From contig NC_135134.1 of assembly GCF_051014445.1 (NCBI RefSeq), positions 25,547,672 through 25,611,671 on the forward strand: 64,000 nt of DNA. The letters are read 5' to 3'. The number at the start of each line of letters is the position of its first letter. Position 1 is the stretch's first letter. This DNA comes from Colletes latitarsis. Lineage: Eukaryota > Arthropoda > Insecta > Hymenoptera > Colletidae. The notes beneath the pieces are model-generated. The model was not told the DNA's origin, ran no database searches, and saw only the letters and a program-made list of their open reading frames with translations. Below are positions 26,522 to 41,154 of this stretch, one piece after another. The translations under genes were made by a program, and so were the position numbers.

Positions 26522-27349
26522 AGGGCAAGTCCCAGGCCTAACCTAGACATAACTTTCGTTATCCTCTAAAATATTGATCGAAACCAGGTTTAGTGGGCTG
26601 CTTCAGTGTGGTACCACATTACTGCGCGATCCAAACCAGAAAATAGCCCAGGATCTATACATGAAGTATAAGAAATATGCGAAAGTGTGAGCCTGATGAG
26701 TGCAAATCCTAGACCTAACCCAGACCTAACATGCGTTATCCTCAAAAATATTAATCAAGACAAGGTTTAACTGAATGTTTCAGTGTGGTCCCACATTACT
26801 ACGTGATCCATACCAGAAAAAACCCAGGATCTGTTCAACAAGTATGTGAAAAATGCGAAAGCATGAGTCTGATGAGGGCAAGTCCCAGGCCTAACCTAGA
26901 CATAACTTTCGTTATCCTCTAAAATATTGATCGAAACCAGGTTTAGTGGGCTGCTTCAGTGTGGTACCACATTACTGCGCGATCCAAACCAGAAAAAACC
27001 CAGGATCTGTTCAACAAGTATGTGAAAAATGCGAAAGTATGACCCTGATGCGGGCAGATCCCAGACCTATCCCAGACCTAACTTGCATTGTCCTCTAAAA
27101 TATTGATCGAAACCAGGTTTAATTGACTGTTTCAGTGTGGTACCACATTACTACGTGATCCAATCCAGAAATAGCCCAGGATCTAGCCATGAAGTATGAG
27201 AAATATGCGAAAGTATGAGCCTGATGAGGGCAAATCCTAGACCTAACCCAGACCTAACATGCGTTATCATCTAAAATATTTATCAAGAATGGTTTAATTG
27301 ATTGTTTCAGTGTGGTACCACATTACTACGTGAACCATACCAGAAAAAA

Positions 27350-29417
27350 CCCAGGATCCGTTCAACAGGTATCTGAAGAATGCGAAAGAATGAGTCTGAT
27401 GAGTGAAAATCTCAGGGCTAACCTAGACCTAACATGCATTATCCTCTATAATATTGATCCAATCCAGGTTTAGTGGACTGTCTCAGTGTGGTACCACTTT
27501 ACTACGTGATCCAAAGCAGAAAAAACCCTCGATCAGGTCAACATGTATGTTAGAACTGCGAAAGTACGACCCTGATGAGGGCAAATCCCAGGCCTAACCC
27601 AGACCTAACTTGTGTTATCCTCTAAAACATTTATCAAGACCAGGTTTAATTGATTGTTTCAGTGTGGTCCCACATTACTACGTGATCCAAACCAGAAAAA
27701 ACCCAGTATCCGTTCAACAAGTATGTGAAGAATGCGAAAGAATGAGACTGATGAGTGAAAATCCCAGGCCTAACCTAGACCTAACATGCGTTATCCTCAA
27801 AAATATTGATCAAAACCTGGTTTAATCGACTGTTTCAGTGTGGTACCATATTACTATGTGATCCAAACCAGAAAATAGCCCAGGATCTATCCATGAAGTA
27901 TAAGAAATATGCGAAAGTATGAGCCTGACGAGGGCAAATCCTAGACCTAACCCAGACCTAACATGCGTTATACTCAAAAATATTTATCAAGACCAGGTTT
28001 AACTGAATGTTTCGGTATGGTACCACATTACTACGTGATCCATACCAGAAAAAACCCAGGATCTGTTCAACAAGTATGTGAAAAATGCGAAAGCATGAGT
28101 CTGATGAGGGCAAATCCCAGACCTATCCCAGACCTAACTTGCGTTATCCTCTAAAATATTGATCGGAACAAGGTTTAATTGACTGATTCAGCGTGGTACC
28201 ACATTATTACGTGATACAATCCAGAAACAGCCCAGGATCTGTCCAACAAGTATGTGAAAAACGCGAAAGTATGAGCCTGATGAGGGAGAATCCCAGACTT
28301 ATCCCAGACCTAACTTGCGTTATCCTCTAAAATATTGATCGAAACCAGGTTTAATTGATTGTTTCAGTGTGGTCCCACATTACTACGTGATCCAAACCAG
28401 AAAAAACCCAGGATCCGTTCAACAGGTATCTGAAGAATGCGAAAGAATGAGTCTGATGAGTGAAAATCTCAGGGCTAACCTAGACCTAACATGCATTATC
28501 CTCTATAATATTGATCCAATCCAGGTTTAGTGGACTGTCTCAGTGTGGTACCACTTTACTACGTGATCCAAAGCAGAAAAAACCCTCGATCAGGTCAACA
28601 TGTATGTTAGAACTGCGAAAGTACGACCCTGATGAGGGCAAATCCCAGGCCTAACCCAGACCTAACTTGTGTTATCCTCTAAAACATTTATCAAGACCAG
28701 GTTTAATTGATTGTTTCAGTGTGGTCCCACATTACTACGTGATCCAAACCAGAAAAAACCCAGTATCCGTTCAACAAGTATGTGAAGAATGCGAAAGAAT
28801 GAGACTGATGAGTGAAAATCCCAGGCCTAACCTAGACCTAACATGCGTTATCCTCAAAAATATTGATCAAAACCTGGTTTAATCGATTGTTTCAGTGTGG
28901 TACCATATTACTATGTGATCCAAACCAGAAAATAGCCCAGGATCTATCCATGAAGTATAAGAAATATGCGAAAGTATGAGCCTGACGAGGGCAAATCCTA
29001 GACCTAACCCAGACCTAACATGCGTTATACTCAAAAATATTTATCAAGACCAGGTTTAACTGAATGTTTCGGTATGGTACCACATTACTACGTGATCCAT
29101 ACCAGAAAAAACCCAGGATCTGTTCAACAAGTATGTGAAAAATGCGAAAGCATGAGTCTGATGAGGGCAAATCCCAGACCTATCCCAGACCTAACTTGCG
29201 TTATCCTCTAAAATATTGATCGGAACAAGGTTTAATTGACTGATTCAGCGTGGTACCACATTATTACGTGATACAATCCAGAAACAGCCCAGGATCTGTT
29301 CAACAAGTATGTGAAAAACGCGAAAGTATGAGCCTGATGAGGGAGAATCCCAGACTTATCCCAGACCTAACTTGCGTTATCCTCTAAAATATTGATCGAA
29401 ACCAGGTTTAATTGACT
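27350..29417 (+). repeat. 1,057 bp tandem duplication (6 monomers)
   Basis: Two copies, at about 27,350-28,360 and 28,407-29,417, offset by exactly 1,057 bp. They share rare variants such as TTGTGTTATCC, CCCAGTATCCG, TTTCGGTATGG, GATCGGAAC and GAGGGAGAATCCC. I noticed few differences, such as GATCTGTCC against GATCTGTTC near 28,239. The unit is reused at about 31.4 and 37.0 kb through the larger duplications. Confidence 0.85.
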
Positions 29418-32400
29418 GTTTCAGTGTGGTACCACATTACTACGTGAACCAAACCAGAAAAAACCCAGGATCTGTTAAACGGGTCCGTGAAGTGTGCGAA
29501 AGTATGAGCCTGATGAGGGCGAATCCCAGACCTATCCCAGACCTAACATGCGTTATCCTCAAAAATATTGATCGGAACAAGGTTTAATTGACTGATTCAG
29601 CGTGGTACCACATTATTACGTGATACAATCCAGAAACAGCCCAGGATCTGTTCAACAAGTATGTGAAAAACGCGAAAGTATGAGCCTGATGAGGGCAAAT
29701 CCTAGACCTAACCCAGACGTAACATGCGTTATCCTCAAAAATATTTATCAAGACCAGGTTTAACTGAATGTTTCAGCGTGGTACCACATTACTGCGCGAT
29801 CCAAACCAGAAAAAGCCAGGATCTGTTCAACAAGTATGTGAAAAATGCGAAAGTATGAGCCTGATGAGGGCAAATCCTAGACCTAACCCAAACCTAACAT
29901 GCGTTATCCTCTAAAATATTGATCAAGACCAGGTTTAACTGAATGTTTCAGTGTGGTACCACATTACTACGTGAACCAAACCAGAAAAAACCCAGGATTT
30001 GTTAAACGAGTCTGTGAAGTGTGCGAAAGTATGAGCCTGATGAGGGCGAATCCCAGACCTATCCCAGACCTAACATGCGTTATCCTCAAAAATATTTATC
30101 AAGACCAGGTTTAACTGAATGTTTCAGTTTGGTACCACATTACTACGTGATCCATACCAGAAAAAACCCAGGATCTGTTCAACAAGTATGTGAAAAATGC
30201 GAAAGCATGAGTCTGATGAGGGCAAATCCCAGGCCTAACCTAGACATAACTTTCGTTATCCTCTAAAATATTGATCGAAACCAGGTTTAGTGGGCTGTTT
30301 CAGTGTGGTACCACATTACTGCGCGATCCAAACCAGAAAAAGCCAGGATCTGTTCAACAAGTATGTGAAAAATGCGAAAGTATGAGCCTGATGAGGGCAA
30401 ATCCTAGACCTAACCCAAACCTAACATGCGTTATCCTCTAAAATATTGATCAAGACCAGGTTTAACTGAATGTTTCAGTGTGGTACCACATTACTACGTG
30501 AACCAAACCAGAAAAAACCCAGGATCTGTTAAACGAGTCTGTGAAGTGTGCGAAAGTATGAGCCTGATGAGGGCGAATCCCAGACCTATCCCAGACCTAA
30601 CATGCGTTATCCTCAAAAATATTTATCAAGACCAGGTTTAACTGAATGTTTCAGCGTGGTACCACATTACTGCGCGAACCAAACCAGAAAAAGCCAGGAT
30701 CTGTTCAACAAGTATGTGAAAAATGCGAAAGTATGAGCCTGATGAGGGCAAATCCCAGGCCTAACCCAGACCTAACATGTGTTATCCTCTAAAACATTTA
30801 TCAAGACCAGGTTTAATTGATTGTTTCAGTGTGGTCCCACATTACTACGTGATCCAAACCAGAAAAAACCCAGGATCCGTTCAACAAGTATGTGAAGAAT
30901 GCGAATGAATGAGTCTGATGAGTGAAAATCCCAGGCCTAACCTAGACATAACTTTCGTTATCCTCTAAAATATTGATCGAAACCAGGTTTAGTGGGCTGC
31001 TTCAGTGTGGTACCACATTACTGCGCGATCCAAACCAGAAAAAACCCAGGATCTGTTCAACAAGTATGTGAAAAATGCGAAAGTATGACCCTGATGCGGG
31101 CAGATCCCAGACCTATCCCAGACCTAACTTGCATTGTCCTCTAAAATATTGATCGAAACCAGGTTTAATTGACTGTTTCAGTGTGGTACCACATTACTAC
31201 GTGATCCAATCCAGAAATAGCCCAGGATCTAGCCATGAAGTATGAGAAATATGCGAAAGTATGAGCCTGATGAGGGCAAATCCTAGACCTAACCCAGACC
31301 TAACATGCGTTATCATCTAAAATATTTATCAAGACATGGTTTAATTGATTGTTTCAGTGTGGTACCACATTACTACGTGAACCATACCAGAAAAAACCCA
31401 GGATCCGTTCAACAGGTATCTGAAGAATGCGAAAGAATGAGTCTGATGAGTGAAAATCTCAGGGCTAACCTAGACCTAACATGCATTATCCTCTATAATA
31501 TTGATCCAATCCAGGTTTAGTGGACTGTCTCAGTGTGGTACCACTTTACTACGTGATCCAAAGCAGAAAAAACCCTCGATCAGGTCAACATGTATGTTAG
31601 AACTGCGAAAGTACGACCCTGATGAGGGCAAATCCCAGGCCTAACCCAGACCTAACATGTGTTATCCTCTAAAACATTTATCAAGACCAGGTTTAATTGA
31701 TTGTTTCAGTGTGGTCCCACATTACTACGTGATCCAAACCAGAAAAAACCCAGTATCCGTTCAACAAGTATGTGAAGAATGCGAAAGAATGAGACTGATG
31801 AGTGAAAATCCCAGGCCTAACCTAGACCTAACATGCGTTATCCTCAAAAATATTGATCAAAACCTGGTTTAATCGACTGTTTCAGTGTGGTACCATATTA
31901 CTATGTGATCCAAACCAGAAAATAGCCCAGGATCTATCCATGAAGTATAAGAAATATGCGAAAGTATGAGCCTGACGAGGGCAAATCCTAGACCTAACCC
32001 AGACCTAACATGCGTTATACTCAAAAATATTTATCAAGACCAGGTTTAACTGAATGTTTCGGTATGGTACCACATTACTACGTGATCCATACCAGAAAAA
32101 ACCCAGGATCTGTTCAACAAGTATGTGAAAAATGCGAAAGCATGAGTCTGATGAGGGCAAATCCCAGACCTATCCCAGACCTAACTTGCGTTATCCTCTA
32201 AAATATTGATCGGAACAAGGTTTAATTGACTGATTCAGCGTGGTACCACATTATTACGTGATACAATCCAGAAACAGCCCAGGATCTGTTCAACAAGTAT
32301 GTGAAAAACGCGAAAGTATGAGCCTGATGAGGGAGAATCCCAGACTTATCCCAGACCTAACTTGCGTTATCCTCTAAAATATTGATCGAAACCAGGTTTA

Positions 32401-33933
32401 ATTGACTGTTTCAGTGTGGTACCACATTACTACGTGAACCAAACCAGAAAAAACCCAGGATCTGTTAAACGGGTCCGTGAAGTGTGCGAAAGTATGAGCC
32501 TGATGAGGGCGAATCCCAGACCTATCCCAGACCTAACATGCGTTATCCTCAAAAATATTGATCGGAACAAGGTTTAATTGACTGATTCAGCGTGGTACCA
32601 CATTATTACGTGATACAATCCAGAAACAGCCCAGGATCTGTTCAACAAGTATGTGAAAAACGCGAAAGTATGAGCCTGATGAGGGCAAATCCTAGACCTA
32701 ACCCAGACGTAACATGCGTTATCCTCAAAAATATTTATCAAGACCAGGTTTAACTGAATGTTTCAGCGTGGTACCACATTACTGCGCGATCCAAACCAGA
32801 AAAAGCCAGGATCTGTTCAACAAGTATGTGAAAAATGCGAAAGTATGAGCCTGATGAGGGCAAATCCTAGACCTAACCCAAACCTAACATGCGTTATCCT
32901 CTAAAATATTGATCAAGACCAGGTTTAACTGAATGTTTCAGTGTGGTACCACATTACTACGTGAACCAAACCAGAAAAAACCCAGGATCTGTTAAACGAG
33001 TCTGTGAAGTGTGCGAAAGTATGAGCCTGATGAGGGCGAATCCCAGACCTATCCCAGACCTAACATGCGTTATCCTCAAAAATATTTATCAAGACCAGGT
33101 TTAACTGAATGTTTCAGTTTGGTACCACATTACTACGTGATCCATACCAGAAAAAACCCAGGATCTGTTCAACAAGTATGTGAAAAATGCGAAAGCATGA
33201 GTCTGATGAGGGCAAATCCCAGGCCTAACCTAGACATAACTTTCGTTATCCTCTAAAATATTGATCGAAACCAGGTTTAGTGGGCTGTTTCAGTGTGGTA
33301 CCACATTACTGCGCGATCCAAACCAGAAAAAGCCAGGATCTGTTCAACAAGTATGTGAAAAATGCGAAAGTATGAGCCTGATGAGGGCAAATCCTAGACC
33401 TAACCCAAACCTAACATGCGTTATCCTCTAAAATATTGATCAAGACCAGGTTTAACTGAATGTTTCAGTGTGGTACCACATTACTACGTGAGCCAAACCA
33501 GAAAAAACCCAGGATCTGTTAAACGAGTCTGTGAAGTGTGCGAAAGTATGAGCCTGATGAGGGCGAATCCCAGACCTATCCCAGACCTAACATGCGTTAT
33601 CCTCAAAAATATTTATCAAGACCAGGTTTAACTGAATGTTTCAGCGTGGTACCACATTACTGCGCGATCCAAACCAGAAAAAGCCAGGATCTGTTCAACA
33701 AGTATGTGAAAAATGCGAAAGTATGAGCCTGATGAGGGCAAATCCCAGGCCTAACCCAGACCTAACATGTGTTATCCTCTAAAACATTTATCAAGACCAG
33801 GTTTAATTGATTGTTTCAGTGTGGTCCCACATTACTACGTGATCCAAACCAGAAAAAACCCAGGATCCGTTCAACAAGTATGTGAAGAATGCGAATGAAT
33901 GAGTCTGATGAGTGAAAATCCCAGGCCTAACCT
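28408..33933 (+). repeat. 2,990 bp tandem duplication (17 monomers)
   Basis: The segment 28,408-30,943 matches 31,398-33,933 at an offset of 2,990 bp. Unlike the 5,628 bp pair, these copies differ at several visible sites (GGATTTGTT/GGATCTGTT near 29,996; GCGAACC/GCGATCC near 30,677; GTGAACC/GTGAGCC near 33,491). That suggests they separated before the 5,628 bp event. Confidence 0.84.
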
Positions 33934-35415
33934 AGACCTAACATGCGTTATCCTCAAAAATATTGATGAAAACCTGGTTTAATCGACTGTTTCAGTGTGG
34001 TACCATATTACTATGTGATCCAAACCAGAAAATAGCCCAGGATCTATCCATGAAGTATAAGAAATATGCGAAAGTATGAGCCTGACGAGGGCAAATCCTA
34101 GACCTAACCCAGACCTAACATGCGTTATACTCAAAAATATTTATCAAGACCAGGTTTAACTGAATGTTTCGGTATGGTACCACATTACTACGTGATCCAT
34201 ACCAGGAAAAACCCAGGATCTGTTCAACAAGTATGTGAAAAATGCGAAAGCATGAGTCTGATGAGGGCAAATCCCAGACCTATCCCAGACCTAACTTGCG
34301 TTATCCTCTAAAATATTGATCGGAACAAGGTTTAATTGACTGATTCAGCGTGGTACCACATTATTACGTGATACAATCCAGAAACAGCCCAGGATCTGTT
34401 CAACAAGTATGTGAAAAACGCGAAAGTATGAGCCTGATGAGGGAGAATCCCAGACTTATCCCAGACCTAACTTGCGTTATCCTCTAAAATATTGATCGAA
34501 ACCAGGTTTAATTGACTGTTTCAGTGTGGTACCACATTACTACGTGAACCAAACCAGAAAAAACCCAGGATCTGTTAAACGAGTCTGTGAAGTGTGCGAA
34601 AGTATGAGCCTGATGAGGGCGAATCCAGACCTATCCCAGACCTAACATGCGTTATCCTCTAAAATATTGATCAAGACCAGGTTTAACTGAATGTTTCAGT
34701 GTGGTACCACATTACTATGTGATCCAAACCAGAAAATAGCCCAGGATCTATCCATGAAGTATAAGAAATATGCGAAAGTATGAGCCTGATGAGGGCAAAT
34801 CCTAGACCTAACCCAGACGTAACATGCGTTATCCTCTAAAATATTGATCAAGACCAGGTTTAACTGAATGTTTCAGTGTGGTACCACATTACTACGTGAA
34901 CCAATCCAGAAAAAACCCAGGATCTGTTAAACAAGTCTGTGAAGTGTGCGAAAGTATGAGCCTGATGAGGGCGAATCCCAGACCTATCCCAGACCTAACT
35001 TGCGTTATCCTCTAAAATATTGATCGAAACAAGGTTTAATTGACTGTTTCAGCGTGGTACCACATTACTACGTGATCCAAACCAGAAAAAACCCAGGATC
35101 CGTTAAACAAGTATGTGAAAAACGCGAACGTATGAGTCTGATGAGGGCAAATCCCAGGCCTAACCTAGACATAACTTTCGTTATCCTCTAAAATATTGAT
35201 CGAAACCAGGTTTAGTGGGCTGTTTCAGTGTGGTACCACATTACTGCGCGATCCAAACCAGAAAAAGCCAGAATCTGTTCAACAAGTATGTGAAAAATGC
35301 GAAAGTATGAGCCTGATGAGGGCAAATCCTAGACCTAACCCAAACCTAAAATGCGTTATCCTCTAAAATATTGATCAAGACCAGGTTTAACTGAATGTTT
35401 CAGTGTGGTACCACA
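29835..35415 (+). repeat. 5,628 bp segmental tandem duplication, copy 1
   Basis: Matches 35,463-41,043 at an exact offset of 5,628 bp (32 monomers, 17 + 15). Even private variants are shared: GTGAGCC at 33,491 and 39,119, CAGGAAAAAC at 34,204 and 39,832, a one-base loss in CGAATCCAGACC at about 34,620 and 40,248, and TTGATGAAAACC at 33,963 and 39,591. The two copies are almost identical by eye. Confidence 0.9.
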
Positions 35416-35462
35416 TTACTACGTGAACCAAACCAGAAAAAACCCAGGATTTGTTAAACGAG

Positions 35463-38400
35463 TCTGTGAAAAATGCGAAAGTATGAGCCTGATGAGGGCA
35501 AATCCTAGACCTAACCCAAACCTAACATGCGTTATCCTCTAAAATATTGATCAAGACCAGGTTTAACTGAATGTTTCAGTGTGGTACCACATTACTACGT
35601 GAACCAAACCAGAAAAAACCCAGGATTTGTTAAACGAGTCTGTGAAGTGTGCGAAAGTATGAGCCTGATGAGGGCGAATCCCAGACCTATCCCAGACCTA
35701 ACATGCGTTATCCTCAAAAATATTTATCAAGACCAGGTTTAACTGAATGTTTCAGTTTGGTACCACATTACTACGTGATCCATACCAGAAAAAACCCAGG
35801 ATCTGTTCAACAAGTATGTGAAAAATGCGAAAGCATGAGTCTGATGAGGGCAAATCCCAGGCCTAACCTAGACATAACTTTCGTTATCCTCTAAAATATT
35901 GATCGAAACCAGGTTTAGTGGGCTGTTTCAGTGTGGTACCACATTACTGCGCGATCCAAACCAGAAAAAGCCAGGATCTGTTCAACAAGTATGTGAAAAA
36001 TGCGAAAGTATGAGCCTGATGAGGGCAAATCCTAGACCTAACCCAAACCTAACATGCGTTATCCTCTAAAATATTGATCAAGACCAGGTTTAACTGAATG
36101 TTTCAGTGTGGTACCACATTACTACGTGAACCAAACCAGAAAAAACCCAGGATCTGTTAAACGAGTCTGTGAAGTGTGCGAAAGTATGAGCCTGATGAGG
36201 GCGAATCCCAGACCTATCCCAGACCTAACATGCGTTATCCTCAAAAATATTTATCAAGACCAGGTTTAACTGAATGTTTCAGCGTGGTACCACATTACTG
36301 CGCGAACCAAACCAGAAAAAGCCAGGATCTGTTCAACAAGTATGTGAAAAATGCGAAAGTATGAGCCTGATGAGGGCAAATCCCAGGCCTAACCCAGACC
36401 TAACATGTGTTATCCTCTAAAACATTTATCAAGACCAGGTTTAATTGATTGTTTCAGTGTGGTCCCACATTACTACGTGATCCAAACCAGAAAAAACCCA
36501 GGATCCGTTCAACAAGTATGTGAAGAATGCGAATGAATGAGTCTGATGAGTGAAAATCCCAGGCCTAACCTAGACATAACTTTCGTTATCCTCTAAAATA
36601 TTGATCGAAACCAGGTTTAGTGGGCTGCTTCAGTGTGGTACCACATTACTGCGCGATCCAAACCAGAAAAAACCCAGGATCTGTTCAACAAGTATGTGAA
36701 AAATGCGAAAGTATGACCCTGATGCGGGCAGATCCCAGACCTATCCCAGACCTAACTTGCATTGTCCTCTAAAATATTGATCGAAACCAGGTTTAATTGA
36801 CTGTTTCAGTGTGGTACCACATTACTACGTGATCCAATCCAGAAATAGCCCAGGATCTAGCCATGAAGTATGAGAAATATGCGAAAGTATGAGCCTGATG
36901 AGGGCAAATCCTAGACCTAACCCAGACCTAACATGCGTTATCATCTAAAATATTTATCAAGACATGGTTTAATTGATTGTTTCAGTGTGGTACCACATTA
37001 CTACGTGAACCATACCAGAAAAAACCCAGGATCCGTTCAACAGGTATCTGAAGAATGCGAAAGAATGAGTCTGATGAGTGAAAATCTCAGGGCTAACCTA
37101 GACCTAACATGCATTATCCTCTATAATATTGATCCAATCCAGGTTTAGTGGACTGTCTCAGTGTGGTACCACTTTACTACGTGATCCAAAGCAGAAAAAA
37201 CCCTCGATCAGGTCAACATGTATGTTAGAACTGCGAAAGTACGACCCTGATGAGGGCAAATCCCAGGCCTAACCCAGACCTAACATGTGTTATCCTCTAA
37301 AACATTTATCAAGACCAGGTTTAATTGATTGTTTCAGTGTGGTCCCACATTACTACGTGATCCAAACCAGAAAAAACCCAGTATCCGTTCAACAAGTATG
37401 TGAAGAATGCGAAAGAATGAGACTGATGAGTGAAAATCCCAGGCCTAACCTAGACCTAACATGCGTTATCCTCAAAAATATTGATCAAAACCTGGTTTAA
37501 TCGACTGTTTCAGTGTGGTACCATATTACTATGTGATCCAAACCAGAAAATAGCCCAGGATCTATCCATGAAGTATAAGAAATATGCGAAAGTATGAGCC
37601 TGACGAGGGCAAATCCTAGACCTAACCCAGACCTAACATGCGTTATACTCAAAAATATTTATCAAGACCAGGTTTAACTGAATGTTTCGGTATGGTACCA
37701 CATTACTACGTGATCCATACCAGAAAAAACCCAGGATCTGTTCAACAAGTATGTGAAAAATGCGAAAGCATGAGTCTGATGAGGGCAAATCCCAGACCTA
37801 TCCCAGACCTAACTTGCGTTATCCTCTAAAATATTGATCGGAACAAGGTTTAATTGACTGATTCAGCGTGGTACCACATTATTACGTGATACAATCCAGA
37901 AACAGCCCAGGATCTGTTCAACAAGTATGTGAAAAACGCGAAAGTATGAGCCTGATGAGGGAGAATCCCAGACTTATCCCAGACCTAACTTGCGTTATCC
38001 TCTAAAATATTGATCGAAACCAGGTTTAATTGACTGTTTCAGTGTGGTACCACATTACTACGTGAACCAAACCAGAAAAAACCCAGGATCTGTTAAACGG
38101 GTCCGTGAAGTGTGCGAAAGTATGAGCCTGATGAGGGCGAATCCCAGACCTATCCCAGACCTAACATGCGTTATCCTCAAAAATATTGATCGGAACAAGG
38201 TTTAATTGACTGATTCAGCGTGGTACCACATTATTACGTGATACAATCCAGAAACAGCCCAGGATCTGTTCAACAAGTATGTGAAAAACGCGAAAGTATG
38301 AGCCTGATGAGGGCAAATCCTAGACCTAACCCAGACGTAACATGCGTTATCCTCAAAAATATTTATCAAGACCAGGTTTAACTGAATGTTTCAGCGTGGT

Positions 38401-41043
38401 ACCACATTACTGCGCGATCCAAACCAGAAAAAGCCAGGATCTGTTCAACAAGTATGTGAAAAATGCGAAAGTATGAGCCTGATGAGGGCAAATCCTAGAC
38501 CTAACCCAAACCTAACATGCGTTATCCTCTAAAATATTGATCAAGACCAGGTTTAACTGAATGTTTCAGTGTGGTACCACATTACTACGTGAACCAAACC
38601 AGAAAAAACCCAGGATCTGTTAAACGAGTCTGTGAAGTGTGCGAAAGTATGAGCCTGATGAGGGCGAATCCCAGACCTATCCCAGACCTAACATGCGTTA
38701 TCCTCAAAAATATTTATCAAGACCAGGTTTAACTGAATGTTTCAGTTTGGTACCACATTACTACGTGATCCATACCAGAAAAAACCCAGGATCTGTTCAA
38801 CAAGTATGTGAAAAATGCGAAAGCATGAGTCTGATGAGGGCAAATCCCAGGCCTAACCTAGACATAACTTTCGTTATCCTCTAAAATATTGATCGAAACC
38901 AGGTTTAGTGGGCTGTTTCAGTGTGGTACCACATTACTGCGCGATCCAAACCAGAAAAAGCCAGGATCTGTTCAACAAGTATGTGAAAAATGCGAAAGTA
39001 TGAGCCTGATGAGGGCAAATCCTAGACCTAACCCAAACCTAACATGCGTTATCCTCTAAAATATTGATCAAGACCAGGTTTAACTGAATGTTTCAGTGTG
39101 GTACCACATTACTACGTGAGCCAAACCAGAAAAAACCCAGGATCTGTTAAACGAGTCTGTGAAGTGTGCGAAAGTATGAGCCTGATGAGGGCGAATCCCA
39201 GACCTATCCCAGACCTAACATGCGTTATCCTCAAAAATATTTATCAAGACCAGGTTTAACTGAATGTTTCAGCGTGGTACCACATTACTGCGCGATCCAA
39301 ACCAGAAAAAGCCAGGATCTGTTCAACAAGTATGTGAAAAATGCGAAAGTATGAGCCTGATGAGGGCAAATCCCAGGCCTAACCCAGACCTAACATGTGT
39401 TATCCTCTAAAACATTTATCAAGACCAGGTTTAATTGATTGTTTCAGTGTGGTCCCACATTACTACGTGATCCAAACCAGAAAAAACCCAGGATCCGTTC
39501 AACAAGTATGTGAAGAATGCGAATGAATGAGTCTGATGAGTGAAAATCCCAGGCCTAACCTAGACCTAACATGCGTTATCCTCAAAAATATTGATGAAAA
39601 CCTGGTTTAATCGACTGTTTCAGTGTGGTACCATATTACTATGTGATCCAAACCAGAAAATAGCCCAGGATCTATCCATGAAGTATAAGAAATATGCGAA
39701 AGTATGAGCCTGACGAGGGCAAATCCTAGACCTAACCCAGACCTAACATGCGTTATACTCAAAAATATTTATCAAGACCAGGTTTAACTGAATGTTTCGG
39801 TATGGTACCACATTACTACGTGATCCATACCAGGAAAAACCCAGGATCTGTTCAACAAGTATGTGAAAAATGCGAAAGCATGAGTCTGATGAGGGCAAAT
39901 CCCAGACCTATCCCAGACCTAACTTGCGTTATCCTCTAAAATATTGATCGGAACAAGGTTTAATTGACTGATTCAGCGTGGTACCACATTATTACGTGAT
40001 ACAATCCAGAAACAGCCCAGGATCTGTTCAACAAGTATGTGAAAAACGCGAAAGTATGAGCCTGATGAGGGAGAATCCCAGACTTATCCCAGACCTAACT
40101 TGCGTTATCCTCTAAAATATTGATCGAAACCAGGTTTAATTGACTGTTTCAGTGTGGTACCACATTACTACGTGAACCAAACCAGAAAAAACCCAGGATC
40201 TGTTAAACGAGTCTGTGAAGTGTGCGAAAGTATGAGCCTGATGAGGGCGAATCCAGACCTATCCCAGACCTAACATGCGTTATCCTCTAAAATATTGATC
40301 AAGACCAGGTTTAACTGAATGTTTCAGTGTGGTACCACATTACTATGTGATCCAAACCAGAAAATAGCCCAGGATCTATCCATGAAGTATAAGAAATATG
40401 CGAAAGTATGAGCCTGATGAGGGCAAATCCTAGACCTAACCCAGACGTAACATGCGTTATCCTCTAAAATATTGATCAAGACCAGGTTTAACTGAATGTT
40501 TCAGTGTGGTACCACATTACTACGTGAACCAATCCAGAAAAAACCCAGGATCTGTTAAACAAGTCTGTGAAGTGTGCGAAAGTATGAGCCTGATGAGGGC
40601 GAATCCCAGACCTATCCCAGACCTAACTTGCGTTATCCTCTAAAATATTGATCGAAACAAGGTTTAATTGACTGTTTCAGCGTGGTACCACATTACTACG
40701 TGATCCAAACCAGAAAAAACCCAGGATCCGTTAAACAAGTATGTGAAAAACGCGAACGTATGAGTCTGATGAGGGCAAATCCCAGGCCTAACCTAGACAT
40801 AACTTTCGTTATCCTCTAAAATATTGATCGAAACCAGGTTTAGTGGGCTGTTTCAGTGTGGTACCACATTACTGCGCGATCCAAACCAGAAAAAGCCAGA
40901 ATCTGTTCAACAAGTATGTGAAAAATGCGAAAGTATGAGCCTGATGAGGGCAAATCCTAGACCTAACCCAAACCTAAAATGCGTTATCCTCTAAAATATT
41001 GATCAAGACCAGGTTTAGCTGAATGTTTCAGTGTGGTACCACA
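35463..41043 (+). repeat. 5,628 bp segmental tandem duplication, copy 2
   Basis: Second copy of 29,835-35,415. The only difference I noticed is TTTAGCTG near 41,018 against TTTAACTG near 35,390. Both edges lie inside a monomer (copies part near 41,043 where one reads CTATGTGATCC and the other CTACGTGAACC), as expected for unequal exchange between homologous monomers. Confidence 0.9.
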
Positions 41044-41154
41044 TTACTATGTGATCCAAACCAGAAAATAGCCCAGGATCTATCCATGAAGTATAAGAAA
41101 TATGCGAAAGTATGAGCCTGTTGAGGGCAAATCCTAGACCTAACCCAGACCTAA

